From Hemibagrus wyckioides (Eukaryota; Chordata; Actinopteri; Siluriformes; Bagridae), in assembly GCF_019097595.1 (NCBI RefSeq), contig NC_080718.1, positions 17,808,657 through 17,872,656 on the forward strand: DNA of 64,000 nucleotides. The letters run 5' to 3'. The notes beneath the pieces are model-generated. The model had not been told where the DNA came from, searched no databases, and saw only the letters and a list, made by a program, of their open reading frames with translations. Within the stretch, counting starts at the first letter, position 1. The number at the start of each line of letters is the position of its first letter. Below, piece after piece: positions 37,078 through 51,000 of the stretch. A program made the translations under genes and the position numbers.

Positions 37078-37959
37078 ATGAAGGATCGACTGTGTGACCT
37101 GAATAGTATTACAGCTAAAAACACCCAAGAGGAGGCTCCTGTAGAGAACAAGGAGAACGCAGAAAATGGGGAGCTGGAGCTGCATACCGTGGTGTTTGAG
37201 GGTGAGGACATCATGGACGATGTGTTTAAGGAGGCCCAGTCTATGCACAAAAAAATAGCTCACCTCAGACAGGAGGTGAAGAGGCTGGGTAAGCAGAACA
37301 CCCGTTTTCTCACCTCAGTCAGACGCATCAGCAGCATCAAGCGGGACTCCAATGCCATTGCACGCAACATCAAAGCTGAAGGAGAGAAGCTGTATGCGAG
37401 GCTTCAGCAGATGGAGGCACAATGCAAAGAGCTGGAGGAGAAACACGGAGCCCAATCTGCGTTAGCCCGCATGGTGCGCACCCAGTACAACTCTTTAACC
37501 AGAGCCTTCCATGATGCAATGTCTGAGTATAATGAGGCTGAGATGGCACAAAGGGAAAACTGCAAGATACGCATCCAGCGGCAGACAGAGATCATGGGCA
37601 AGGAGGTGACTGGGGATCAGATAGAAGAAATGATTGAGACTGGTAAGTGGAATGTGTTCTCGGATGACCTTGTCACTGATGAGCGAACCTTCCGCTCGGC
37701 ACTCAGCGAGATCGAGAACCGCCACAAGGAGCTTCTAGAGCTGGAGAGCCGTATTCGGGACATTCATGATCTCTTTTTCCAGTTGGCTCTGCTGGTAGAG
37801 CAGCAAGGGGCTATGGTGGATAATATTGAGGCTAATGTGTGTGCAACAGAAGAATTTATAGGCAAGGCTACAGTTGAGATCAAGAAGGCTGTGAAATATA
37901 AGAAGAAGAACCCATGTAGGCAGCTCTTTTGTTGTTGTTTCCCATGTTGCAATAAGTGA
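37078..37959 (+). CDS. stx11: Syntaxin-11
   Basis: A single-exon gene of 293 residues (human 287). I start it at MKDRLCDL because the family begins MKDRL. The open frame runs 18 codons further upstream, but across a likely splice acceptor. Residues about 55-195 form the N-terminal helical bundle (KRLGKQNTRFLTSVRRISSIKR is diagnostic). Next come GKEVTGDQIEEMIETGKW and a Qa-SNARE helix (RIRDIHDLFFQLALLVEQQ). Instead of a transmembrane anchor the protein ends CRQLFCCCFPCCNK, a cysteine cluster palmitoylated in the mammalian protein. Syntaxin-11 acts in granule release by cytotoxic lymphocytes and platelets. STX11 is also next to utrophin in human. Confidence 0.96.
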   Translation: MKDRLCDLNSITAKNTQEEAPVENKENAENGELELHTVVFEGEDIMDDVFKEAQSMHKKIAHLRQEVKRLGKQNTRFLTSVRRISSIKRDSNAIARNIKAEGEKLYARLQQMEAQCKELEEKHGAQSALARMVRTQYNSLTRAFHDAMSEYNEAEMAQRENCKIRIQRQTEIMGKEVTGDQIEEMIETGKWNVFSDDLVTDERTFRSALSEIENRHKELLELESRIRDIHDLFFQLALLVEQQGAMVDNIEANVCATEEFIGKATVEIKKAVKYKKKNPCRQLFCCCFPCCNK

Positions 37960-38810
37960 AGTATAACATGTTTTACTGCCTTCTCATGCCACGCCTAATT
38001 CAAAATACCAGGTTAGTTTAACAAATATTTAGTGGATTGATATAGGACTGTATTTGTATAGTATTTTAATTGACCTGTCTTTGGTGGAGCTGCATGTGGT
38101 TTTTGCACAATGATCATGTGATTAACATCCAGACACATTTCACAAGAAGTGTTTTATATAGTTTTTTCATATCAGGCTTAAATAGAATAATGCACAGTTG
38201 CCTGAACAGGCTGTAACATGCCGAGACAAAAACTAGTGACTTGTAAATAACTAGATCAGCAATAAATGAAAACAGCACTGCTTATTATACAAGTGGAATA
38301 CTTGTATTGTTTCTGCTCTGTGTTTAAACATTAATATGATACCTGTCCTGAAGTGAATTGTGATAGATTATTTATGTTTTAAAGTTAAGATGTATGATAA
38401 CTGCAAAGTAAAAAAAAAAGAGGTGTTATATTTAAGTGGGTACATAAACTTTATTGATGTATATTGTTTTCATAATTAAATAAATAATTTTATCTTTGGG
38501 ATCTTGATTGCCTTGAAAAAAAAAAATTCTTCTTCTATCTTTAAAGTGTTCTATTAGAGTGGCTTTTTATATAAGGGCAAACATTATTTTCCAGCAATCA
38601 GGAGCAAAAATCAAGCTGTGAAATTAGAGTTGCTTCTGTTTGGTTGGAGTGACAACCTTTAGTCACAGCAGCTCTTTATGGATAAGTCCAGACGCACTTC
38701 ACATGTAGCTCAGTGCAGTATTTTACTGTTGCATCAACAAAGTCTGATGAAATGTTGCAGTGTGTGTTAACAAAAGTTAAGCTCTGATTATTGTACATGT
38801 AAGGAATACT

Positions 38811-39112
38811 GTAGCACTGTGGTGCAGCTCTACTGCATCACAGCTCAAGGGTTGGATTCGGCTTACTGTCTTTGTGGAATTTCTTCCCTGTATCTGTGTG
38901 AGTTTTATTCCCTTCTCTAAGGCTTCCTCCCACTTTCCAGAAACATGCTGGTATGTAGATTGGTGTCTCTAATTTGCCTCTAGGTGTGAATGAGTGTGTG
39001 CATGGTGTCCTTAGACGGATTTGTGGCTGTATTATTGCCTCACGCCTAGTGTTCCTGGGATAAGCTCTGGATCCACCACAACCCTGACCAGGAAAAATGG
39101 TTAATGAATGTA
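38811..39112 (+). repeat. tRNA-derived SINE, diverged
   Basis: A head like GCACTGTGGTGCAGCTC with a degraded B-box (AGGGTTGGATTCGG). The body has CTTCCTCCCACTTTCCAG, ATTTGCCTCTAGGTGTGAA and the tail GTGTTCCTGGGATAAGCTC, in the order found in teleost SINEs. Confidence 0.75.
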
Positions 39113-39239
39113 TCTTTTATATTACATGCATTTTAAAAGAACTAGAGCTAAATGTCATAATAACCCCATTATACTAAATGGTGGCCTCTCCTCTTTAACT
39201 CACTACACAGGTTTTTATACACACTCTCACACACACATT

Positions 39240-40110
39240 ATATTGCTCAAAATTTGAAGGACTGTTAGTTGTGTGTATACCACTGTTCTACTAGCATGTT
39301 TAACAAAATAACCAAGACACTTCTCAGGACATCACTAGCTTCTCACACTGCTCTGGGGTGATAATCTTCCATAGTTCAGTAACTGTAGTGAGTTTCTTAG
39401 CAAAAACTCTTGGAGTTTTTCAGGTGGGTTTAATCAGGACACTGGGCTGGCCATTTCATTATTTCAAAGTTCTTAGTTTCAAGGAACTGCTTTTTAGCCA
39501 TTTTGCAGTGTGATGGGGCATTGTCTTGCATGAAAATTGTGAGCTGATTGGGAGACGCTCGCAGGGAAGGCACCTCATTTTGCTGAAGGAGGTTATGAAA
39601 AATCATTTGCATTCACCCTGCCATGTAGCTGAATAAGAGGCCCAACTTCTGCTGCAGCAAACATCCCCCAAACACTTCCTCCTCCACCTTTCACTGATTT
39701 CTTTACACACTTTGGGTTCAGTCTTTCCCCAGTTTGATGCTTAACATAACCTTTCCCTTCAGACTCAAATAAATTATGCTCTCATTACTAAAGTGTCCAG
39801 TTCTCCTCTGTCCACCCAACATGCTGAAAGTGTCATGGTTTACACTGTAAAACAGGTAAAGCAGTTTCTTGAAGCTAAGAACATTAAAATAATGAACTGG
39901 CCATGCCAGAGTCCTGATCTAAACTCGATTGAAAATCTCTGGACAATCCTTGGCAGCAAAGTTATTGTTAAGAAACCCACTACATTTGCATAACTGTAGA
40001 TGAAGAGTGGACCAAGATCATACTAAATCAGTGTGAGAAACTAGTGATGTCCTGCAGTCATAGATATGCTGAAGGCATTCAAAGCACTGTCCTCTATAGT
40101 TCCTATTCAT
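39240..40110. mobile_element. Rearranged Tc1-type remnant with opposed transposase pieces
   Basis: At about 39430-39560 the minus strand encodes MQDNAPSHCKMAKKQFLE and MKWPAQCPD. At about 39856-39960 the plus strand encodes VKQFLEAKNIKIMNW and QSPDLNSIENLW, the same part of the same transposase. The two pieces face each other, so this is two insertions or one inverted duplication. Neither is functional. Confidence 0.75.
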
Positions 40111-40179
40111 TTTTTTAATTTTTTTTGTTGTAATCTTCTTTTGTGCTACATGTTTATTGTTCTCTAATCATTGTGATTT

Positions 40180-40262
40180 GCTGAACTTCCTGCCTTATAC
40201 CCAGTGTTTCTGGGATAGGCTGTAGATTCTTGACTGGGCTTAAGCCTGTTAATAAGCGAGTG
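40180..40262 (+). repeat. SINE 3' tail fragment
   Basis: CCCAGTGTTTCTGGGATAGG through TTAATAAGCGAGTG matches the tail of the SINE family seen at 53.35 kb. Confidence 0.6.
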
Positions 40263-41978
40263 CGTTATGCAGATTTGTGCATTGAGCATCCATGCCATAA
40301 ATGTACTACATAGCATTTTATAAAGTGGGAGGTGTGGTCTTGTGTAACAGGTTGTCTGTTGTTGATTTTGCAACCTCTGTTCCTCTTGAGAACTGATTAA
40401 AGGAACTAAAATGGCAGTAGTGTTCTAGTGTTCTCAGAATTTAGTGTTCTATGTCTTTTAATATTTGCTTTAACTCATCAGATAGTTACCAAGACCTTCA
40501 CTAGCTGAATGTGGTATGATATGTTAAAAACAAATGATCATAAAACTAATTATCTGTACTTCCAGTCTCCCTACAGTTTGACACACTTTCATTTTAGCTC
40601 TGTCATTCTATTTTGAGTTAATTTGGTCATGTGGTTTGTCCTCCTTCTGTATGGATGTCTACAGAATTAATAGTCTGTGGAACACACACACGTTTTATGA
40701 CCCTGGATGTCCAAGATTTTATATCAGCCAATACTGGGGGAACTCGGTGTGATGTGAGAAAGCACAGGGTCATCATTCATTTGCTCTCTGAGATAGATTC
40801 AAACACCACTCTTCCAAAACAGCCGAGATCGTGGACCTTACAAATTAAAATTATGTTAAAAAAAAAAGGTTTTAGATTTACACACCAAATGCATGTTGGC
40901 TTAAAGTAGCTCTGGCTATTGAATGAAACCAGCACTGTATGCTTCACTGAGCACCACTGAGTTAAATATTCAACAGGATATTAATTTTCACATTTTACGT
41001 CACATATGCCAGCTTTCTTGAACTTACATGCATTCCAGTCTTCAGATTTGTCTAGCAGGTCAGTTGCCTTATTTGTCTTTTGTCTTCACAGGCTGATTTA
41101 TTTTTCTTGCTCTTACTTATTATGTGTGCATAAAATTATATGGTCTATTTGTATTCCTTTATGTCCAATATAATGCTTCATACATTTTATTTAGCTCTTA
41201 ATACGAATATTTTCTGCCTCTTATGACCACTAGATGTCAGGCTTCGCTTTTAACAGAAATGCTCAGTATTCACTGCCTAATAATAAAGAAGGTACGATAA
41301 ACCATGTGCTTGCATGCAGTACAGTCAATTAAGTACTCTTATAAATCATGTTAAGCACGGTATTTATAAGCTGTTACAGTACCATTAAATTATTATAATG
41401 ATTGCTTCTACAGCAAGGCTGACTCTTAGGGAAATCATACTTTCAAATTCGGGTTGGTGTGAATCATGGTGTGCTTTTTGTATACTGGCCTTTGTGTATG
41501 TTAGTAATTTTTTATAAAAATAAAAATTATTTATTGTCAGAGACTTACATGCATTCTGGGAACTTTTAGGTAAATGCTTTATGCAAATATATGATTTAGC
41601 CTATGATAAAACCTAAACTATATAACTTTGGAGTGTGACTCTGTCTACTACATTACTATGTAAAGGGCAGGATGAGGACTGATCACATAAGACTGTATGT
41701 GTGGAGCAGCTCACTATGTGCTCTCTTCACCCCTCCCCTCTCTCTCTCTCTTTTTTTCCATATCCTCAAGCAGGGAGGATGCTTCTAAAGCTGCTGCTCT
41801 GAGAGAGTCTTTTTCAGGACATTCTCATAATTCTTGTGTATTCCATTAGTTGTAACCAATAAGTGTCCATGTCAGGAGACTGCTTTTGAGCTGGATTCCT
41901 CTGTCTTTTGCACTTGGGTTAAGCTCCTTCAAAGCAGCCTATTACATTCAGCTATGCCCTTCAGCTCCAGAGGAAGAC

Positions 41979-41986
41979 TATTTAAA
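41979..41986 (+). promoter_or_regulatory. TATA box of the short utrophin-like transcript
   Basis: TATTTAAA lies about 90 bp upstream of the first usable ATG. It would place the transcription start near 42010. This suggests that the downstream exons form an independent short gene and not just the end of a long utrophin. Confidence 0.45.
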
Positions 41987-42072
41987 AGCATGGAAGTGGA
42001 CTAGCACAGAGACTTAGGGAGTTAAATGCTCATTACACACTGTGAGAGAACAGGTGTCTGTTGTCCCAAAGG

Positions 42073-45000
42073 ATGAAAATCTTGAGACGCTTCCGGAGGC
42101 AAAGCAGCTGGAGAATAATGGCTATGGTGAGATCCTCACTCCAGAAAGTGATGCTTCTTCTGCACAGAGTCCAAACTGTGACTTTCACATCACCAAGATA
42201 TCAGAAACTGTGCAAGGTATAGTGACTGAATTATCTTTATCTCTGTTGACTTTATGTTTGGTAATGTATTGTAAGAGCTGAGAGATTAATTATGTATAAG
42301 GGAGGGTGATTGTAAATGCCGAGAAGATTTCAGATGTCCTTTAAAATCGTGTCTCTAAAAATGGCTGTTGGAATAATTATTTTCATGTCAGATTTGTAGG
42401 TGAGGCACTCGCCACTATAAATCTAAATCAATTCAAAAAGGTCTTAAAATGTTTCTTCTCTGTTCAATGCTTTGCACAGTTTTTCAATGAGTTTTTCTAT
42501 CTTAATTTTTTTCGATAGCAGTTTTGAAGATCTCTAATAATCAGGTATATAATTAAGATATGCCATTTATCAACGTATTATTTATGCAGTACTATAGATT
42601 GCAGCACATTATTTATTTATTTATTTATTTATTCATTTATTTGATTGATTTTAAAGGATATTTAAAGTGATATTGAAGTCTGATATACTGTGACTTTTAG
42701 GAACAGTTAACAAAGTGCTGCTGTACTAAAACTCATTGTTTTATTTGCCGTTTATAGTAACAGAGCAGTTTACTCTAGCAGTTCACTCTGGATGTACTTA
42801 CAGAATAAAGTGTTGTAATTTAAACTTTAGTGAGACAGAGAGAGGTACAATGGATCAAGCCCAAAAGAGGTTTTGTTTTTAACCCTAACACTAAGTCCAT
42901 TAGTGTAAATCCTCATTAGTTTTCTCTGAGAGAAGGTCAGTTATTGAGCGGCTCTGATTCCTTCAGGAATGGAAGCAAGCCAGCTGGAAAAGTCATGCTA
43001 TATATCTGAGTCCTAATTTCCTGCAGTGATTTTTTTTTTTTAATCTTTTGTCTGAACAGCTGAAAATGGTCTGAATAATTTATTTTAACACCATGTATTT
43101 TTAGGGAATCCATTATTAGCCCTTCTAAAAATGTGAGACATAAAGCAATGTGACGCTTCTGAACATGTATTTTGTTGAAATCTATAAACATGAGTTGTAG
43201 AAATGAGCATGGATTAGATCCTGTTCAGGCTGGACAGGTTGCAGTGCGTCTTAGATGTTTCGCTGGCTTTATATGTAATTACATGAAATGAATCCCATGC
43301 TTGGCTCTTACGGTCTATGATAGTGCATAACTGAGTAGCCTTGTTTGCCTTTGCAACAGACAAAAGCAATAAATGCCATATTTTGGTCATTTTGTAAATG
43401 TGAGCTCCATGTTTTTATTAGCTTCAGCAGTGTAAAATCCCCTCTGCAGTGTCACCATTAACACCAATTCTAAAACAATTAACATAAGTAAAGCAAAATA
43501 CACCTTTTAATGTTGTGTGAATGCATAAATATTTTAAGAAGTATTTCTCAATGAGTGCATGCTGCTGCAAATTAAATTCCTTAAGCATAATTGTGTGTGT
43601 GATGAATTATTCCTCTAGCACCAATAAAACTAAAGTTAAATAAACTACTATCATTTTAAAATGATAAATTATCCCTTTCACTATCCACAATAGTGTGACA
43701 TTAACATAACATTTTGTAAAGAATAACAAAATAAAATATATAATAATAATAAGGTAATATATTTTCTTGTGTTTTAATATTTGGTCCATCACTCTAACAC
43801 AGACTGGGCTACTAATTAAAAAATAATAAAAATTTATCATTCATAACCACTTGTATACAAATATGTTAGACTTTTTGTTTTATTGAGCTAATAACTCAGA
43901 ACTAAATATATCCTAAACTTATCTAACAGAAATTGTAAACAATTTTATTTTGGTATTGGTAATTGGTCAAATTTGTCAGAGAAATATGAGGTAGAGGGAG
44001 TATGAGGTCACACTGTGTTATGCATTTTAAAGTTATGTAAAATAGGTGCCAAAAGATATATCAGAAATGTATCAGTACCCGAAAAACAGATCATTATAAT
44101 AGAGTAAAAAGAGAAAATATTATGTATTATAATAGACCAAAGAGAAAATATGTTGACAATATTATTATGGAGGGATAAAATGAGTTGGTTGTGATATGAG
44201 ACTGTGATATGAAATTACACAAAGAAACTTTAGCCTGGACTGCCAATGAATGGAAAAGTGTTCTGGGTTAATTAATGAACTTAAATATATAGTGCATGTA
44301 CAGTATGTGTAATATATTCATATATTACTTCAAATGTTCATTTAGTCTATATGTAAGTATATACCCAGAGATTTGGATTATTTTCACAGAAAAAGGCTTT
44401 CATAGCATTCGTTGTCTTATATAACCCTGTATAAACATTAAGAGTGAGAACATAAAAATCAGACACATAAAATAAGTCTGCTGAAATATTTGATACATTC
44501 AGTGTTTATTTGTTCAAAAGGAAAACTTTGGCAGAATATATTGTTGCTGTGAATGATGAGGTGCATTGCAAGAGGAATATTGCATTTTCAGTGCTTTTAT
44601 TGCCACTGCACATCTCAATTCAATATTTCTAAGAGATTAATGACTGTTGCCTCACTTGGATAAACAACAGCTTTACTAATAAATTGAAGTAGGTGGATTT
44701 TTACTCACTTATTGCACCGTCAAAAGTGCAAGATGTTTTTGCTTTAAAACAAGAAAGAAAAATGTTTCTGTTTGAAATCTGTGTCTATCTTTTAAAACAG
44801 ACTAGTGTATTTGAGCCGACTAAGTTCACATAATCAATTCTGTATCTATTATTCGATTGTAGTGTCTTTTTGTTCTTGTTTCTACAATCTCTTCCCAGGA
44901 TACTCAGACAGAGATTGTCAACAACTGTGGTTTCTCCAGAAAGAGGACCAGGGACCAGTCACAGGGTTTCACAGGAATCAGCTCTGATGAAAATAATCAC

Positions 45001-48000
45001 ACATATGAAAATTTTGTCTTTTCTAACAGGTACTCTGCATGCAAGCAGCACAATTCATTGCATAAATATACTGTGTAAGATATCAATGCTGATAGAGAAA
45101 GTCATTTTGTTCTTGGTATAATAAATATTTTATTTCGATACCACTGGATGTATGTGATGTTTTATACCGATGCATTAATTACAAGTATACAAAAATGAAG
45201 CATTTTGATAGTTTGATACGGTCAAATTCTCACAGTTGATGTTAATATCTACAGTGTTACAGGTCTTTGCTATGTAAAGCAATATATTCTCACAGGGACT
45301 GTGTGGAACTTCACAGTGAGAGTGGAGCAGGCTTAATGACTCTACTGGAGGATCTCTGGTTCTGGGCAAAGCTGAAAGATGAAGAACTTACCAGTCATAG
45401 CACTACTGGAGATGATACTAATAATCTACTGGAGCAACAAGATTACTGTATGGTCAGTTACAGGAGAAGTTCATGAAAGAAGCTTGATCTTGATATAATT
45501 ATAGTAGTATTTTTATTTAAAAAAAAAAGAAAAAAGATCTAAACCCCAGTTCTTCTTCAGTACATGCTGACTGATTATGTAATTGTGTTAGCTGATGTTT
45601 TGATGTCTTCAGATTCTAATGCATTTTAGATTTCCGTGTTAATATGATGTAACCTCTGACAACTGCACTATAGCCTTTGTTATATCATGTTCCACACAAT
45701 AAGCCAACTCTAAAGTTCATGACCCATGGTGTTCCTTATTTCTTGCTTCCTTGTTTCTTATTTACTTTAAATATTGCTCAAGTATTGATATACTGACTGT
45801 TTCAGACATTCAGCCAATGAGCTGTCAAATGTTAAATTATTAAATATAATGAACCTGAAAGGTAAAAAAATAATCTCATCAGATTGTGATATTCTCAGAC
45901 TTCTGGCTTTATCAGTAGATAACACACAGGAAATGATACACTTCTAATATAGACCATAAAATTTTCTCTGCTTGACTTCTCAAGGTGACCTTCAGCTGAA
46001 CACGTAATGTTTTTTTTTTTCCATTTGGACTTCCTGATTCGAACTTAATATCAATTTTTCCCTCTTATTTTGGTTTACACCCTGACCAGAAAAGCTGCTT
46101 TATGAATTTATAAAGGAGTTCTATTTGTTTTGACCTTTTAAAAATGTCAAGGATGGCCTTGTGATTGAGGAAGATATTATATTGTACCTTTATCTGCTCA
46201 CATGGGGCACTTCTTTTCTAACACAATGCAAAATATATCATTTAGGCTCTGCAGAGGCAGCTCAGCAATCGAAGGCAGGATTTTGAAAGCCCACCGAAGC
46301 AGCTGTGTCTGTTGCCTCTTCAGAATACGGATAATCTGAGTGAAAGCAACGTGAAAGAAGAAGCAGGTCAGAGTTCCCCATCACATGAGGGAGTCTTTTT
46401 TTCATGCTATCAGTAAAACACTCACTTAGACCAGTTCAGCAGTTGGGAAACATCCATAAAAGTTCTCAGATTGTTGCATAACCAGTGAAACATGTCTGAC
46501 ATTCTTATTACTTTGCAGTTTCTCATTTTGGCTCCATTTCTAAAGACCTCTTTTATTATAACTTGAGAGCATCACATTCACTTGATTTTGATTATGTTTA
46601 TGGTTGAGTGCAGACAGTAAAACCCAGACACAGGATTTATGACATCTTCTAGATCTGTAGATTTATCTCATCTTGAATTTATGGCCATTTCTCCCTACAG
46701 TCTTAAATTTGCTTGTGAACATTTTGTGACAGAGTTGGGGACTTCAGATGATATTGTAAAGCTGAGATTTATGTGCTCCCATGTCAGATAGGTATAAATC
46801 CCTCAGTATAAAAAAAAGAAAGCTCAGATAAGTATGTTCTTTTTTTTTATTCATCCATTTTATTTATAAATTACAGTAAAAGATTATATACTGTATAATG
46901 TAGAGTTTCATTTAAGATTTTTTGCGTTTAGTAATAAGATTGTAGCTGGTAAAATGTGCACCTATTTTGCCTATTCTCTGAACTCTATATCTGTATTGAT
47001 ATATTCAGAGCCTGCTCTGAAGGAGGAGATGTGGCTGGCTCAAGCTGTGCTGGATGAGGCCAGGGATGTCCAGCATCACTGGGATCAGTTCTATTTTAAC
47101 ACAGCCAGCTGGCAGCAGCAGGTCAGCTGGGTACTGAGAAAACTGCAGGACCTCCAGGATGCCATGCATCAGCTTGACTTGGGCTTGGCAGAGATGGAGA
47201 ATAAGTGGGAGGGATGTTGCTCAGATGGACATACACTGGACAGATATATGCTGGACGATGTTGAGGAGAGTGTGAGTGACTGTTTAGTTTGAGAATATGC
47301 TGTGAATGGCATAGAGCAGATCAGATGGTACATGTTGTTGTTGTTGATGTTTTGTTTTTTTTAAGCAGGATTGTAAGTTTAGCACCATTTTATTTGAGGG
47401 GCAGTAGAACTATACTTTGGTGCAAAAAATATCAGTAGCAGTTTGGTTTCCTTGCCATTCATCCGGCCCCAAAGTCACTGCTGCCAGATTATTGCTCTAA
47501 AACACAATTAAACATTTCATTACTTATTTTTATCACTCCAATCTACTCTACATGGCCAATTCTACATGGCCAAAAGTATGTGGCACACTTAGTTTGAAGC
47601 ATAATTGTGAAGGAAGTCTGTTTGTGCTGTAGCATTATCAATTCCCTTTAGTGGAACTATGAGGCCCAAACCTGTTCTAGCATGTCAGTGTTCCTGCACA
47701 CAAAGCCAGCTCCATAAAGACATGGTTTGGCAAGGCAAAGCCAGGTCTGCTCTGCCTACATCAGTGTCCAACCTCAATAATGGTCTTGTGGCTGACTGGT
47801 ACAAATCCCCACAGGAATCTTCAAAAAATATAATGGGAAACCTTCTCAGTAGATGGTATTATAGCAGAAACATGACCAATTCCATGTGTCTTTGTAATAG
47901 GATATTGAACAAGCAGGTTCAAACAGGTTTGATGGACAGGAGCCCACATACTTTTGGCCATATATTGTGCTTAGATAAGTCCCTGGTAGGTCTAATATAA

Positions 48001-51000
48001 AATATAATGTCTAAATTCTACATGAACAATAGACAATATTTTGGCCACAAAATATTTAACAAATTTGGTGTGAACAGGGGCAAAATGGCCCCCAGTAATC
48101 CCTGTATGACCAGCTGATCTTATCACATTCATATTTCAGTATTGGCATAATGGAATTGATTGTTTTTAATCTTACATTAATAGCATCATGTCACATCTTG
48201 CTTTGTTTGCAGTTAGTGTCTTGCCTTCTGATGAATATGTGGCTGTCATAATCTGTTGTAGATCCTCAGAGCCATGATATCGACCTTTGCTATTGATCTG
48301 GACTTCTAAAGGACACTGATAATTAAATATTTACCTCCAGGTGTCCTCTTACACTGAAGCTTTCAGAAAAGAGAAACAATCTATCAGTCTGTGACCACAA
48401 TGTCAAAGATGTTTAAATATTTTTACAAACATCTGCATGTCACTAAATGTTAAAGAAGAACTATTTCAGCCAAATTCAGCTACAATTAAAAAAGCTGTGA
48501 AATGTGTCAGAAAACACTGCCAAACAGTCTGCGTAAAAATATTCTTTAGCCATGTAAGACACTATAATGTGAGAACAGGTCATTCATCTTCAGAACATCA
48601 AGGCAGCACATATTTTAGATGAAATACCTTCAAAAGCAAGGCCAGTATGAAACTCTGTAAGAATTTGGCATTTTAGATTTGATAAGTGTAAGATTCCTCT
48701 CTCGGTTTCCTTTTGTTACAGAGGTTTTGTTGTTGTTGCAGAGTCAAAGCTTTAAAACTCTGGCATAGTTATGTCCCCTTATTTCCACAGGCACCAGTGA
48801 TGAATCAGCACAGAAACTTCGTAGTTGCTCAAATTGATAACAGACTGTTGTCTCAAGACTTCTTATCTGGTAAAGTTTGTCAGAAAATACTGGCATTATT
48901 GTACTGTTGCATGATTTTATTGTTGCATGATTGTACTGTTGCATGATTATATTTTCTTTGCCCTTAAAAAAGAATTAATATTTTTTTATGTGCATTATAA
49001 CATCATTTAATAGCTATATTAAAACACTGATCTAACTGTATGGATACCAAAACCAGCCATCATGCTGAGTAGACTTACATGCTTTTTATACAGTGAAGTT
49101 ACATTAAATCTTTTTATCACTACACTGGAAATCAGGCATTTTCAATCAGTATAAACAAATTAATTGCCGCAAGTCTGATTTAAAATTAGTTAGGACACTG
49201 TTGGCTTTCAGTGGGAGATGTTTTTCGATAACCTTACCCTGAATGTTAGTGGTTGAAGATAACGCCTTCAAGTTTTAAAAGCACTGGGGGCATCTTAGAG
49301 AGCAGAAATGGGTTTGATATTTTTGGAACATTTCTATGAATATATTGCCCCTTGCAGGTTAGGGAGGAAAAAAACAGAAATACTTATGAAAAACTACAAA
49401 TTCCTAAAGCCAAGAGTGTCTACTTCATACGACTCATTAACTTCCGCTCTGGAGTGTGACATGACAAAGAAATACAGTGCTGCACATGAGCACATTTTTT
49501 GGCCGCTGGTAAATTAATTAAAAAAGAACTTGATCTCAGGAGATATTTGTATAATTCGGAATAAGCGGTTTGTGGTGATTTCGTTGGATTTTGTTTGTTT
49601 GGATTTCATACAAATAAAGTTGCTAGAAAAATATATGAATGCTAACTCCACCCTTAACCCCTACATTAACCTTCAAAACTATTCATTTGACCTCTACTAT
49701 CCATTAAAATCATTTCATGAAAAATGCTTGATACATGATCATTCAGTTGAATTTATTTGGATGTAATACACATACTTTCAATGGGTTTCATTTTTCGGGC
49801 AAATTTTCAATCTGTTGCATGGCTAATTTTGTACTTTCATCTTAACCATGGTACATGTATCCTATAAGTTAATAAAATGATACAAAGTGGTTCATGTCTC
49901 CTCAACAGTCTCTGTTCACTACCCATGGCAGAGGGCAGTGTTTCAGAACAGTGTTCCTTATTACATCAAGTGAGTTTTGAATTGATGTTGAACATATTTT
50001 CAGTTATAGGCAACATGTTTGATAAGTTGTTTTCTAATTAAATTTGTTAACAATTATGAACTTTCAGTCATGAAAAACAGACCACATCATGGGATCATCC
50101 AATGATGACTCAACTATTACAGTCAATGAGTGAGTCTTAAATCCAGTATCTGAGAATGCCATTAAATAATACTGATCTAAAAAATAAAAATACTTATTAA
50201 TTTTATTTTTTAAATTCTATATCACCTTAAAATGGAATTGGGAAAGTCCACATGTGATGTGTGTGTGATTTTATGACAATACCTTTTTTCTGTAGCTGAG
50301 CTCCGGCATGTGCGATTTTCAGCGTACCGCACAGCTCTGAAGAGCCGCAGAGTCCAGAAAGCCTTGTGTTGTGAGTGTCTTCTCAGTTACCGCATCTACC
50401 TGCTTCAAATACAACCACTGAATGCCAAAACAAGAAAGGTGTTTAACACAGGCTGGTGATTAATGTGAAAGAAAAAGTGATTTTCAGCATGGCAGTCTTC
50501 CACAGGCCTTTTAGCTGAGTGTATTGAGGACCATTAGTGAGCACAGCCTTCGAGTGCCAAATCTCACAATATCCGTAAGACATTTGTAGCCAAAATGGAG
50601 CCACTGATAGCCTTAGTTCAGCACAAATTGTGCAGAAATGTGTTCTGCCAAGTGAGCTAGAAGGCAAATGTTAGATATTAATGAACCATACATTAGATTT
50701 TAGCTGGAAAGTATAATTGGTTGTAGATCTGATGAAATTAGTGTAATTTTTCCCAGACTTTTGAGTTTAAAATTTTTGTTGCATGCCAGGGGAAATGCTA
50801 TGCTCTGCTGCTTTCTATTAAAATGCACTGAACACAATTCATTAAAAATGTGTCTCTTGTGGGGAGAGAGATGAGTGAAGATGAAGCAATAAATGAATAT
50901 AAATCTTTTTTAGTGGACCGTTTGGAGTTGGCCATGGCTCACGGTGTCTTTGAACAACATCAGCTGACTCATAATGAGCACGTTTTGGAGGTTCCAGCCA

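Larger units (their letters stand above)
37960..41977. other. Interval between STX11 and the utrophin-like gene
   Basis: It holds the STX11 3'UTR, a SINE at 38.8 kb, a rearranged Tc1-type remnant at 39.2-40.1 kb and a SINE tail at 40.18 kb. I looked for exons of an N-terminal actin-binding (calponin homology) domain or spectrin repeats, as in full-length utrophin, and found none. Short exons could be missed. Confidence 0.55.
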
